Origin: Pisaster brevispinus
Taxonomy: Eukaryota > Echinodermata > Asteroidea > Forcipulatida > Asteriidae
DNA length: 64,000 nt
Direction of reading: 5' to 3'
Assembly: GCA_023634235.1 (NCBI GenBank)
Contig: JAMKCF010000020.1
Span: 2,232,001 to 2,296,000, forward strand
Position 1 is the first letter of the stretch; each line of letters opens with the position of its first letter. Positions 24,704-39,700 of this stretch are shown here, piece by piece. The notes below the pieces were generated by a model. The model had not been told where the DNA came from. It saw nothing but the letters and a program-made list of their open reading frames with translations, and ran no database searches. The translations under genes and the position numbers were made by a program.

Positions 24704-27700
24704 CTATGATAGAGAGAGAAAGTAATTGAAAAAAAGACTAGGTTAATGATCTTACTGTGTTCTTATATAGTACTTTATCACACCACTTTGTTTTTTTTTT
24801 CAACAGGATACGTTTTGAATTATGAGACTCATTTATGTAGCACCTTCTATAGGTTTACAAAGTATTGCGGCTCATTCAGCAGCCACTGCCAGAAACACCA
24901 GGACAAACCCCTTCTCTTCATAATAAGTGTATTAACTGGATTCTTTTACGTGCATTACACAAGACACAGGACCTAAAACTTTACATCCCATCTGAAGGAA
25001 TAAGTAACAATGGTAAATTATCCCTATCCGATTCGTTTTGTTTCACCCGTACAACGAGCGACAACAGGTTCTGGAAAACATGCCTTGTAAAATCCCTTTT
25101 TGGTGGTTATTGTGTAAAACACTGACTCCTGACCTTTGTGCTGTTGTTAAACAAATGTGGCATACAAGAACAGCGAGCTGCCACTAGTGTTCATCACTAT
25201 ACTTGGCTCAATGGGAGGTAAGTCCAAAAGTTAAAAGATTCCAGCATACCATGGCAGATTTTTAGCTGTGGCTCATGGCTGAGGTTCTGCGAATCATTGT
25301 GAGTGCCTACTCAATTTTCTCGCACGGCAAAATCAAACCCCGGCACTAACTATAAGAACCATTGTTGTCTTTCCTTTTTCAAGCCAGGGTTTCATTGTGG
25401 CAACAGTAGTTTCAAAGGAAACGATTACTCAAGAAGCTCCCCAAAAAATCCGAAAAGTTAAACAAAATAAAAGTGGTTACACACTTACCTTAAGGGACGG
25501 ATAATAAACTTGATGAACCCATGGACCATCTCTGAAAACAAGACGAATGATGGCATGAGAAAATCAGTCTCAGGCAAGCCAAGACTTTTAATCAACAAAA
25601 TTCTTTTTTTTTGCATTGAATTGATGTGGTTGCTAGAATAAAGTTGAAATTATCATATTATATTCTCAATCAACAAGTAAATGAACACCTTTTACTAAAA
25701 AAAAACAACTAAACTTTCTTTGGTGTCTTTCAGATTTCTTCTTTGAAATTAAATGTGAAGAAAAAGAGGATTAAAAACAAATTCAACTTTCTTTAAAAAA
25801 AATTCAGATTCTTCCTTGAAATTAAACCAGAAGAAAAAAGGGATAGCAAGTACTTAAACTTTGCTCAATGTTTTCTGGTCTGGTACACAACTGAATCAAG
25901 AAAGAAAAATATGAAACAAACTCAGCTCAGCAAAAATGTTTATACTTGACAAATTTGCATTCACAGCAGGTTTAGAGAGGGGAGTCCCAACAGGAGAGAC
26001 AGTCTTAAGATGATAAATAAATACGTACTTTTTATAATCAAAGACATGTTCTGCTTGTGCTGTGTTCCATTTTAGTTTCCGCTTCTTTAATAGCTCTAGA
26101 TACCTGAATATCAAGGAAAAAAACATTGGACATTCGGGTAAAATTGAAAAATATCAGTTGTCATCTGTAAATGCAAATTAATTAATGATGGATGTAGGCA
26201 AGTTCAGGATACTTTGTTTTGTTATCTTCATTTATAACCATCTTTGTAGAACATCTTGAAGGAAGTGATGATGGTTGGATACACAAGGAGAGACCGCAAA
26301 ACAATTGCTTGGATCAGGGATCAGACTAAAGTCAGTGATGCATGAGTTACAGCAAAAAACTATTTGATGGAGATGGGCTGGACATGTGGGCAGAACGAAA
26401 GAGGAAAATTTGAGCAAAATCACAACAGAATGGCAACCTCTCTCCAGATCAACCGATTGGAAAGCTGAAATTTGCTAAGCAAACATCAGATATGCACAGA
26501 AAACATACACACACATAACTTTCTGAGCTCTATTTCAACATAACTGTTTTACGCCTACCTTGGTCCAATCATGGCTTCAGCAGACTGGGGGCCGTAATCA
26601 TAGCCGTAGAAATTCAACCCTAGTAGAATTTTGGCTCTTTCGTCAGGGTTAGGATCAGGTGTAATATCTTTCACACACGATCTCACCCAATCAATGGGAG
26701 AGTTAGGTCCTGGCCTGAAATGGTACCAAAAATACAAACTAAAATGAGATCCAGGACAAATTGTAGTTCAAAAAAATGCTTAATGAATGTCAGAATGTGG
26801 CGTGAATGTGGTATGTCGTGGCCGAGTGGTAAAGATCACCGGATTCAAGTGCTGGTGTTTCTGATCAGCAGAGTGTTGGTTTGAATCGATTCCAAGTCGA
26901 GGCACTTGTGTCCTTGAGCAAGACACTTTACTATAATTGCTTTGTCCTTTGGATGGAACTCTACATGAATCATTTCTCAGTCTGTTTGCATTTGCAAAAG
27001 CTGCAGCCAGAGACGCGATTGGTACCCGCTGTCACCTCGCTAAAAAAGGATGGATTTGACGTTCTTGTGAAAACACCCTGACTGTCTTTTGCTGTTTTCT
27101 CAGCAAGTAGACACTGCATTCAACTGAAACTTTCCCATATGACTTTTATTGAATTCTTCTTTGTAATTTCATCTATAAATAACCATAGCATTAGCAAAAA
27201 CCATACTATGACCTTACCTTTAAAACAATGTTACAATACAAAGAATTTTCCAGCAGCAAAAGCTACATTGAATACAACCTCAAGCAATCATACAAAGTGA
27301 GTTGAAAAAATTGAACTTGGACTTACGATTGAGCGCTGGAATAATCATACGTCATCAAACTAAAGCCATCGACAATTGGTGACAGCACTTTGAAGTCATT
27401 AGCAGAAAACATTCCAGGACCACTGAAAATTATCAAAAACCAATTGTTAGACTCAAGAAAATTTCCCAATATACCCCTTGCTTATGGCGCCATCATTGAG
27501 GCCTGTAACTGTAAACTGTAAACTTTGTTTGTTAATGATCGCGTATCAAGTTTGCAAATGTAATATACTTAAGATGAAACCATAGAAGACATTTTGGATA
27601 GGTAGGATTTTAATGACTAAACTTGATCAAAGAGTGGTGTCCATGTCATTTCGTTTCAATTCTCTTCAACTCATTTCAATTCATTGCAGTTCATTTCAAT

Positions 27701-30700
27701 TCATTTCAATTCATTTCAATTCATTTCAATTCATTTCAATTCATTTCAATTCATTTCAACTCATTTCAATTCATTTCAATTCATTTCAAATCATTTCAAT
27801 TCATTTCAGTTCATTGCAGTTCATTTCTGTTAATTTCAGTTCATTTCAATTCATTTTAGTTCATTTCAATTTATTTCAATTCATATAAATTTATTTCATA
27901 TCATTTCAAATCATTTCAAATCATTTTATTTCAATTCATTTCATTTATTAATTTCCCAGGTAAGGATAGAAAAGTAAAAAGATAACAAACAATTAAGAAT
28001 ATATACTTTTTGAGGCTTTGCATGGTGAGGTATCAATGTATATTCGGTTTGCGGTAACACCATGTGTATATCTACTAGCTGTGTAGATTTTTTCTCAGGG
28101 AACTAAGTCTTGCTTTTTATTCTACTGCCACCGAGTAGATTTTGGAATTCGGAAGACTACTTCTGGAGACTAATGTCCAGCTTATAAGCTACTACCAAAA
28201 TCTACACCGCGGCAGTAGAATAAAAAGCAAGACCTAGTTCCTTCACAACAAATCTACACAGCTAGTAGATATACACATGGTATTACCGCAAACCGAATAT
28301 ACAACAATCAAGAAGACACAAACTGACCCAAAAAAAAGAAAAGCTAGCACCCCTGAAATATTATAAAAAGTATTTACCTTGGCATGACCGGCGGTGGGAT
28401 TACAAGAACACATTTCATATCTGAGTTGTGCATTTCATCCGCTATGTCAACCACTAAGTGCTGCAGCTCCCTGTTTATCAAACAAGATGAACACCAACAA
28501 GGGATGAAGCAACAGACTTTACTCTCAAGGTACAAACAATGTAAAATTATTTTGCTCCTTTTTTTCAACGACTTTCTTCGCGCTACATAATACAAGTATT
28601 CTGATTGGGCATCAGGTTGCCTCAGTGTTTTCTGTCCCTGCCTTTCACCTCTGTGGACCCCGGCTTGAATCCCATCTCAGACCTGAGCCTTACATGTGAG
28701 TTGGGTTTTCAGTCCCGACCTGATTGCATGGGTTTTCCCTATTTAGGATTTTCCTCCCGCAACTAAAACTCAACATTTCTTCTCGCTTCCTATTCACCAT
28801 CCTGTTATTGACGTTTGCGCTGTTTGGTGTGTAATGAAATAATGACTTAGGGCCATGTCACATGAGGCAATTTACAGGCAACCAGTTCCAGGCAATCTCC
28901 ATAAAGAAACGGCATTCACAATTTAATGTTCATATATTTTTCTTGGGGATCATAAGACTACGAAAGTGGCCCTGTAGCATGCACTGTGGTTGGTTGCCTC
29001 CAAGTTGCCTGTAAAAGTTGCCTCGTGTGACAAGGCCCTTAGAGTGCTTCTCCAGTTTACTTCAGGAGGTGAGGGCCTCTTCAAACCCACCTCTATGGTC
29101 TTCCCCTTAAGAATCACCCCAAGCTTCATAACGGAAGACATAATTGATCAAAGAGGAAGAGAGTTTAACTCAGGAGGCAAGGGTCTCTCCAAGGCCACCT
29201 CTAAGGTCTTCCCCCTTAAGAATCACCCCAAGTTTCATAAGGAAAAACATAATTGATCAAAGAGGAAGAGAGTTTAACTCAGAAAGCGAAGGTCTCTTCA
29301 AGACCACCACTAAGGTCTCCCTCCTTGCCTTGAGACTCACCCCAGGCTTCATAAGGGAAGACATAGTTGATGGAAGAGAGTTTAATTTCTGAGGCAAAGG
29401 TCTCTTCAAACCCTCCTCTAAGGTCTTCCTCCTTGCCTTGACTCACCCAAGGCTTAGTAAGGGAAGACATAATTGATCAAAGAGGAAGAGAGTTTAATTC
29501 GTGAGGCGAAGGTCTCTTCAAACCCATCTCTTAGGTCTTCCTCCTCGCCTTGAGACTCACCCCAAGCTTCATAAGGAAAGACATAATTGAGCAAAGAGGA
29601 AGAGAGTAATCACCAACTACGCCAACAAAACATCAACTTCCTTGGGAGCACTAAGGTGCATGACCCCCACTGAAAAACACCCAGCCTCCTGCCCCCTCCA
29701 GAAAAATCGTCTTTAAGCTCCCAACCTAAAAGTCATAGCCCCCTCTTTTGCCCCATGCTGAAAAATACCTGTCCATGCCACTAGGTTCAACTTATTCTAA
29801 CAGCTGGGTGGAGACTACTTCCGCAAATGCTCGCTAAGTTTCTGGATTTACAATATGATTGACTTACGTTCTTGCTTGTCCACCAAGTTGACTCCAGACC
29901 TCAAGGACAACACCATCAAAATTATGTTTCTACCAACAACAACATCAAAGAATTAATAAATAAAGTACTTCACTCAATTGACAACTAAAGCTGAGATAAA
30001 TCACTTTGTGTTGGTATGAATTTTGTTTAACTGTGTCATGGTGTAAGTTTTTCATAAATTAATTTGGGTTTGAACAAAGAAAAATTGACTGGAGCGCGAC
30101 TTGAACCAACGACCTCTGGATTAATGTACCGGCGCTCTACCAACTGAGCTATCCAGCCCTATGTTGGTGGTCTCCTTATTAGTCAATATCTTTGTTCGGG
30201 GGTGCCAGTCAGAAGCCATTTAACCGTAAGCTGCTCGACCGAAAAAATTTACTCAGTCAGTTTCCTTTGTGGTTCATAACTTTTTCAGAAATTGTTTGAC
30301 CTTTTGAAGTAATTTTGTTTAAAGGATATTGTTGTCACAATGGGCCCTGACTGAAACAAAGTAAATAAAGCAAACTCTCTCATCAAATGCACCAGACTTT
30401 TTGTTCTCAATCGAAAAACTCTTCACCTTGGCCGTCAGCCACGGCCAATGATCGGGCTTGGTATGCTGAAAAATAATGATAAACAAAAAGATTTAGGCCA
30501 TGCCTGAATTTGTGGCTACAGCTATGGCTACGGCTAGAATTCTGCATCATCATGCACTGAAGTATAGGACATCCTTAGCAACACCCTTAGCAACAGTCAT
30601 AGCCATAACCGCAGCCGCCAATTCGGATGCGGCCTTACAAAGAGGACTTTGTTTCTAGTCAATGATAGTGGAGGTAAATACAGAACGCCATACCTTGTAA

Positions 30701-33700
30701 AAAGCTGAGATTGTTTTGGCGAGAGCTTGAAGTTCTATTTCTTCTTGGAATACTGCTAAGAAGTCATGTTTTGTCCATTGATCAAATAGGAGTCGAGGAT
30801 CTGTAAATTATAACAGTTGCAGTGATATCAGTCCATTGATATACATTTTGTTCAGTTTGCTGCAAACTAGGCTAAAAGCACCTCTTGGTAAGGGGCTACA
30901 AGAAGGACACATGCAGCAGAGCTACATGTATGAACTCTCTGCAGTTTCAAAATTAAGTAAACAAAAGTTCACACAAACCAATTCCAACAAAAATCAGAGT
31001 AAAGTCAGCGATAAAGTCAGTAAAGTGTCACAACAACAAAAAGAAATACAAATTAGTTCCGAAGGTTAACTCAAAATCTTATCCATCACACCCTACATTG
31101 TAAGTCCTTTTCACCACACATGAGATGAATATGACTAGAGTATGGGTTCGAATGACACTTGTGTCCTTGAGCAAGACACTTAACCATAATTGCTTCTCTT
31201 CACCCAAGTGTAAATCAATACCTGTGAGGGCAGAGATGGTTCTTGTGATTGATTTAGCTTGACGCGCTACATACTTGGCAGCACAGGCTGTATACTCCCT
31301 AGGGAGCTGAGATGGTTTAAGGAATGAAATAAATGGCCCAGTGACCAGGGCCCAATTTCATAGAGCTGCTAAGCACACAAATTTGCTTAGCATGAAATTT
31401 CTTCCTTGATAAAACAAGATTACCAACCAAATTTCCATGTGTTGCATATTGCTTATTACTGGTAGTCAGCTGTTGTTTGCTTATCCTGAAAATCATGTGG
31501 AAATTTGGTTGGTAATCCTGTTTTTATCAAGGAAGAAATTTCATGCTAAGCAAATTTTTGTGCTTAGCAGCTCTATGAAATTGGGCCCTGGGATACTGTT
31601 CATGCCCTATGAACGATAAATTGGCAGATATAAATGTCCATTAGACAGGCTGTACACTTCAAGAGATAAAATACCAGCTGCTTCACACTTGGCACCTCCA
31701 TGCAAAGTGATTGAGAAGAATTTCACTCCCCTGTGGACTTTCTGAGGAATATTACAATGTATGACTAGTCCTCAGTCATGATATGAGCGCTATATAAGAA
31801 GCCACTATAACACCAAGGTAAATCTATTTTTCTTGGTAAGGGAGCGTCTCAAAAGTTGGGAACGTTCCCGTCCAAATGGAACGTTCCCATTTGAACGTTC
31901 CGTTTTCGGTGGATCGCGTCCGCATGCCCGTTGGAACACGGCGGCATTAATTTTGACCATTCTTGTGGGAACGTTCCAACGGGAACGTTCCACCTGGACG
32001 TTCAATTGGGAACATTCACATATTGTTTGCTTGGTGCCCGAGTGCGTGTATGTTTGTGTTTGCTCTCATTGTCGGAGTTGCGTTGAGCCTGACATCCAAG
32101 AGTAAAAAACAGAGAAACAGACAGCAAGGTAGGTTCATAAATAAATGTTTTTAGTCTGAAACACTTCTACTACTTTTAAACACGTGTCAATATTGTAAGA
32201 ATAATATAGGTTAAAATGTTCCGTTACGTGAATCACGGTCGCTGCAATTCTCGCAATACTTGACTTTACCGTTAATGAGACCAGAATTAGTTGAGCAGTA
32301 ATAACAAAAACAAAGTAAAAAGTCTCTAACAGCTTAGCTCCGTCTGGTACTGAAAATGGTCACGTGTAATTACTAAATACTGGTTATGAATATGACTATT
32401 TTAGACAATAGCTCCCATAGTTTACAGCCACACGGCCCTCTCTATACCAAATGTCCGTGTACACACACACACACACACACAGTCTTTTGCACGCAGAGCT
32501 GTGGGGACTTGCTATTGTTGTTCTATTATTCCCTTTTCTAAAGAATTACCTTGTGGGGACCGGTTTAACAAAGAAAAACGTTGTGGGGACCTTTGTTCCA
32601 TTGTGTAAAAGTCCCCACAACGGTGTGTGTGCCTACCCACACACACAGACGGACCGACCATGGCATGCACACTCAGGCCTACATTACAATGCAGTATGGA
32701 CTATCGTCGATGCATGTCCAACTTAAACCTTTCCTCCACAGACTACCCAGGAAATCAAAATAAACCTCATGTTTTGCAACCAACTACAAACATAAATCCC
32801 AATCCTTCTTTAAAAAGATTGTTGTGTGTTCATAGTGTTAACCGGTGTTCACCAGCGACGTCTTACAGGATCGCGACACCATTTTGTTAGCAATTTCACG
32901 TTCGCATACAGACCGAGTTCTCAAATGGGTAAAACCGTGCAACCGTTCCATTGGGAATGCGTGTATTTCTTGTTTGGGAACAAGCCGGAACAGCGACCGC
33001 AGCAGAACGTCCAAATGGGGATATGCCCGCGATCCAGCGGGAACACGGAGTATGCCCGGTGGGACAGTGAAGTGTTCTCATTTGGACGTTCCAGGCGATC
33101 CGACTTTTGAGACGCTCCCTAATGTGGGCATGGTCAAAACTTTGTAAACAATGGAAATTTACCTGGTAAATTCATAACTTGTATGCTAATAAATATCTAA
33201 TGATACACACAACGAGACGTCCGCCATTTTGTAGATTTGTTAATTTGCATAATTTATTAATGTATGCTGATCCCCGTCACTTCTGATTGGTTTGGACTTT
33301 AGATACCCGTCAGGGTAGCAAAAATCGAGATATAAAGAAAAACATTAGAAACCGCAAACAAGTTGGAAAAGGCCCTCGTGGCTTCGTCACTCGCGTGCGT
33401 GGTCTCCCCTTCTAGTCGCTTGGGATCGCAGCTCTACGAAGCTGTCCAAGCCACAGAGGCCTTGACAAGGCTATAAGATGCCACTATTACTCCAAGGGAA
33501 GATGGTTGGCTGTATTCTTTCAAGTTGGAAAAATTAAATTGTATTAACAAGTCAAACCCTTGCCCTACTTTTCAAACTATTAGAATCAAATCTTACATAT
33601 TTTAACCGAGCGTTTTCCTTTCTTGACAATCTTGACCCATTCTGAAATAAATACAGAAGAAAAAGAAGGTATAACGAAAGTATACATAAATATATGTTCA

Positions 33701-36700
33701 TTATAATAATAAAATTACATAGTTCTTAAATAGCACAATTTACAACAACGTATCAATGCGCTTTACATCAATACCCTGATCATTGGGTCAATAGCATTCC
33801 TTTAATCTTTCTCAGCTCCCTGAGGAGTATACAGCCCCAAGCTGATGTGGCGCGCTAAAGGATTTTTCAAACACATTATCAACCTCTACCCTCGCAAGTT
33901 CCCCATTTATACCCCTGGGTGAAGAGAAGCAATTATAGTAAAGCATCATGCTCAAGGACACAAGTGTCGTGACCAGGATTCGAATCCACACACCGATGAA
34001 ATAATCACCAGAACTTGAATTTGATGCTCTAAACCGCTCAGCCATGACAACCTACTATTCATACCTTTAAACTTTTAACTTTTAACAAAGCTCAAAATTG
34101 TGTAAAAATTTGTTGGAATTTGTTTGAATGGGTCATCAAGCAGTTTATAAATGTCACCACGAGTGGTCTAGTGCATCGGTCTCAAGTTCTGATCGGCTGA
34201 AATGTTGGAGTTTTGGTTTGATTCCCGCTCATGAAACTTATGTCAATGAGCAAGTCATATAACCACAATTGCTTCTCTTCACCTAGGTGTATAAGTGGGA
34301 ACCTGAGAGGGCTGAGACAGTATTGTGTTGAATTAACCCCTTAGCACTAATTGAAGCAGCTTGGTATTGTTTTCTCCGCAAGGAGTTGAGAAAGTAAGAG
34401 AAAACCTGCATGCCTGTAGAATATGTGTGCCATACTAATTACTATTTTAAACAGCACAAATAGATCCTTGTATACCTTCCGGATGTGTTTCTCTACAAAC
34501 CTGATATCAGAGTCCAATATTGGTAAATATAGAACGCTTAGGCCACATCACAGCGATGTTTCCAAAATAATTTTTTCCCACCCACTTCCCCAAACGAGGC
34601 AAGGTTGATGTCAACATAGAGACGTCCACAAAGATTATAAGAGGTTTTAAGAGTTTTCAGACTGTGGGGTGGATGACTATCTGTGTCTATTTTGTATTTA
34701 TTGTAAAAAAAAATTGTTTCAAAAGACAGGATCTGTGTGTGAGTTATACAAAACAAATAATTAATGCATTTGTTCGTGCGTTGTCCCAGAATATAATCAG
34801 GCATGTAAGGAGAAGAAATCTGGCTCTTCTGTTTCGCTCAGCTTCGCCTTGTGAAATGGAGTAGTCCAGAATTCACAATATTTTCTTCCAGTGACTTCCA
34901 ATTCCATGATGGCATCCAAAATGGCTGCCAACTTGGAGGGTGATCACCCCCTTAACATGAGTTGTCAAATAATGCCATCGTGATTTGTATTGTGACACCA
35001 ACCATTGCTTGAATCATAGCAATCTTAAGCCCTTTTCAAATGTAAATGTAAGCAGAGGGTCAATGGTCCTAAGAATACAACGTTGTCAAGTACACATCAA
35101 GTGAAATGTACCTCTGCTCTGCACAAGTACAGGTCCATAGTCTTTTTATGACAACGATCCAGAACAGCGACGTTGTGAAATTTCACCACGATCATCTGTG
35201 CATGCTGTGTGAATGCACAGATGACCGTGGTGGGCCGTTACTTCCGGCCCACCAGGGAGGACCCTTGTTAGGAGTCTAGGGGTCATAGGTCAACGGATGA
35301 GGTGGACGGCGTTGGGGTCAGTACCCAGAAGGGTCAAAGATCAAGTGAGGAATGGGAGAAGCTGTATGGTTTTGACCCAAACCGTGAGTTTCTAAGTCGT
35401 CTGTGCATGCTGTGTGAATGAACGCCCCAAGCGCACGTGCACAGAACCAAGGACCATGGTTTAGCTATAGCTGCCACGCATGCGCAAAAGATAAAGGATC
35501 TGTGACACTAGATGTTGGTTTCTGTGCTGTGTGAAAGGTTGTGTTCGAGTCTGACAAACGTCCATTAGTTTGCCTTTGTCATGCGAAAACGGCCTTAGCT
35601 TCAATCGAATATCTTACCCTGGGCTCTGACAGTAGAATGATGTCAGAGCTGTTAAAGAGAAACCAGAATTTTCCGCTGAATATAAATACAGGAAAGCTGG
35701 TTAGTTTTTTTTTTTTACCTTTATCGATATCTTGACCTCCATTGATGACATATTTATCACTTGATGTTCTTTTCACCTGAAGCCAAACTGGTGAAATCAC
35801 CGTAAACTTCCCTCCAAATATCTTGGCAATGTCGTAACCACGGTTATTCCACTGTAAACAGATTAGTATAAGTTTCTTCAATGAACATTATTTAAGATGA
35901 AACTTTTCAGGCCACTGATGGCAGGCCACTGATAGCAGGCCACTGATGGCAGGCCACTGATGGCAGGCCACTGATGGCAGGCCACTGATGGCAGGCCACT
36001 GATGGCAGGCCACTGATGGCAGGCCACTGATGGCAGGCCACTGATGGCAGGCCACTGATGGCAGGCCACTGATGGCAGGCCACTGATGGCAGGCCACTGA
36101 TGGCAGGCCACTGATGGCAGGCCACTGATGGCAGGCCACTGATGGCAGGCCACTGATGGCAGGCCACTGATGGCAGGCCACTGATGGCAGGCCACTGATG
36201 GCAGGCCACTGATGGCAGGCCACTGATGGCAGGCCACTGATGGCAGGCCACTGATGGCAGGCCACTGATGGCAGGCCACTGATGGCAGGCCACTGATGGC
36301 AGGCCACTGATGGCAGGCCACTGATGGCAGGCCACTGATGGCAGGCCATTGATGGCAGGCCATTGCTATGGGTATAGTACCTTGGTTACTATGGGTACAT
36401 CGGTTGCTATGGATGTAGTTGATTGCCATGGGTACAGTACATAGGTAACTATGGATAGCATGTCACAGTTGTGCTGCTTTCTAACAAAAATAAGTCATAT
36501 CATGTGACGTGTTATAAACCAATCACAAGGCAGAATCTCTGTAAGGGGTGTTATAATATTTGTTGGGAGACTAAAAGAATAAATGTTTTATTGAAAAAAA
36601 TTCCCCAACCCTTGATAAATAAAGCTCATTGCTTTCACATCTCCATACAGGCAATAAAAATCGACTTGAATTACTGTTGAACGTACCGGTGTTACATAGC

Positions 36701-39700
36701 CGAGCATTTCTCCTTTGAAGTTTCGCTCTTCCACTTTCCGTCTGCAGAAGTTGGCATTTTCATTCAAGATGTCCTTGGTTCGTGGATTCTCCTGAATCAA
36801 ACCACGCTCCTCAACAGTTTTGTCTGACAATTTCACATTTTTCTGTACAGTTGTGACAAAATAAATAATAATAATTAAGTCTTAAACATGGTTAAATGGC
36901 ACATTTTTCCACCCATAGGTTCTCAAGGCGCTTGAACAAAGAGAAACACTTTTTTAAACACACGTTTTGAAGTTTATGAATTATGAGATCTATTTATCAG
37001 CACTTTATAAAGGTATACAAGATGCTGCAGGCATTCAGCAGCCACTGCCAGAAACACCGGGGCAAACCCCTTCTCTCAGCGATACTTGTAACTGGCATGA
37101 CTGGATTCCTTTACGTGCATTACACAACCAACTGGACCCACGTCTTTACGTCCCATCTGAAAGACGAAGCAATAGGAACCCACCCTCTGCTGATCAGAAA
37201 CACCATAGCTTGAGTCTGGTACTCTTGACCACTCGGCCACGACACACCACATAAATGGAAGATACAAATACGCGTGGATACAATGGAAAAATTAATGTTC
37301 ACGTTTACGTTATGTTTACATTGATAAATCAGTGACAGAAGGATAATAGTTAATAATAATGGAGACTTATAATGCACTATGTCTGTCACATAGTGACATT
37401 CCTGGAGAAGAGAACCATTCACTATTATAGAGACATCTCAGAACCATGTACAAATAAACAGAGGGTCATACAACTTGTTGAAAGAGATGGGTTTTGAGTT
37501 TGTTCTTGAATGTGAGGTAAGAAGTCTCCTTTCTCAGCTTGAATGCTTGATGGGTAGTGAGCTCCATAGGAAATGGTCAGACCGAGAGAAAGATCGGTTT
37601 CCCAAGGAGTGATGTCTGAGGGGTGCTCGAAGAAGATTTGTTTGGAGACTGGAGAGAATGAAAGCGTCGGTGGGGTTCATGGCGTTGTAGCAGCTCTTGA
37701 AGGTACACATGTAGGTGGGTGCTGTGTCATGGAGAGAGCCGAAAAACCAGAACCAATATCTTGAGTACAATTCACTGATGTACAGGAAGATATTATTGGC
37801 TTAAGGCTGGACGTTAAACCATGGTGCTTGATTGTTGGTGAAGTGCACATCAGACACAAAATTAACAAAACTAGAAGAATTAAAGGTGCAGGAAATGTAG
37901 ACAACTGGAACTCAATTGGCACGGGGAACTAGACACAGTGCCATTAATATTCAAGGCTTCTTCTTTTGTGAACAATAATTGCACCACCACACAATTACAT
38001 GTACATGACATTCAAATGTATGTGCATCCCATGCCAATAATGCTGTGGTCGAGCAGTTTAGAGCACCAGACTCCAGCCTTAGTGTTTCTGATCAACAGAG
38101 TGCGGGTTCGAGTCCTGGTTGTTGGACTTGTGTCCTTGCCTTGAGCAAGACCTCTATAATTCATAAGACCCAGTAACTGGGGCGCTGTACTCATTTGTTT
38201 TAAAATTTTGACATCTTTGGTCATACTAGCGCCCCAGCAAAACATTCTATCCCTGTTTGGAAATCCCAATTTGGTATGATTCTCACAACACCAAGCCACC
38301 AAAAATGCCTCAAAATGACAAAAAGAACCATTGAAAACCACCTACTGGCTTCTCGATACGTGTAAGATGCAACATCAGGCATGAAAATGTACTCACAATA
38401 ATTTTTTGTGCTCCAAAATGATGATTTTTAAGTCACACTCGGTGAGACTGTTCATCATGACAGCTTTCTTAGACTTAAAAGAAGTACAGCGCCCCAGTTA
38501 CTGAGTTCTAATAATTCATTAATTGCTTATCTCTTCTTGGATGGGACATTCAGCTGTAGGTGTACCAGGATTGGTAGTGCACATAAAATAATGGAAGAGT
38601 AGTGTTTCTAGTTAACAGAGCAAGCACCCTTGTGTACTACTACTATACTGGTAGGCAGGCCATTTGCCGCACAGCGCGTCTACAGACAGAGCGGACAATG
38701 CGCACGTAAATTCCCATTCATAAAAACGATCGCATGGTGGAAACTCTCAGGAGAGGGCTGTCAATAAAAGCGCTTTCGGGATTGGTTCTGTTAACGTAAA
38801 CGTCATAATTTGCATATGTATGAGTGCATAAATGTATAATAAACAGTTTCCAGCTACTAAAATATGAAATCGCGCGGTTGACGAGCCTCAAACTTGATCT
38901 CAAAAACTTTGAGTTAGATTTTATGCCAAATCAAATGAATAAAGTCCTAAATTCATATTATTAAAATCGAAGTTTGATTCATACAGAATTGATATAAAGA
39001 AAAATCTTGAAGTTTAAGTGCTGGGAACCGAGCCCGAAAGCAGATTTTTTACACTTAGGTTTTGGTTGCATGAGTTTTGAGTTTTGGTTACACTCAGGTT
39101 TACGAGCAGTATTCCTAGCTGTCTACGACTGGGCCTACAGTACTACTACGACAAATGCCATCTTGGCTGGAATGAATAACCAGCTGACTTACCACAAAAT
39201 CCACTCCCACCAGTTTGATATTTATAACTAAGTAAAAGACCACCAATGTCACAATTTCACATATGATGTGAAGAATAATATAATAAACACTATGCAGAGG
39301 AAATTTGTATGAAAAAAATTGAGGGAGTTAATGGAAAAATAACGTTTATCTGCAGACGATTTCACTCTCTTCCTGATTCTTCCCGCGTTCCTCTATTCCT
39401 ACCTCCATGCTCTCTCTAATTTAGATTAGAATTAGAGTCTAAACTCTAGCACGCCACTAGCACTAGCAGTAGCACTAGCACGTAGTACTAGTAGTAGTAG
39501 CAGCCTCTCCACTCAAGTCAAAAATAATTAATATTGCTCTGTTGTGTATAAACTAATTAACGGGACACCTTTCTAGAATAATGAATTATTGGGCATAAAG
39601 TTAGATAGAACGGTTACGGGCGCAGTACATTACCTGATTTTTGTCATTCTGTTTCTTGTCTTTATGTTTCGGCGGTCCTCCTCCGTACACAACCGTCGTC

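Noticed and set aside
27613..27888. Overlapping ORFs rich in Phe, Gln, Ile
   Set aside because: They are translations of the TTCATTTCAA microsatellite.
31805..33147. Several ORFs of 60-100 codons
   Set aside because: They lie within the Harbinger-like element, follow its palindromes and (AC)n, and show no transposase or Myb motifs.
35878..36429. Long minus-strand ORF of 183 codons with a 14-residue repeat
   Set aside because: It is the translation of a 14-bp minisatellite; all three frames stay open because 14 is not divisible by 3, and it lies in a CHID1 intron.
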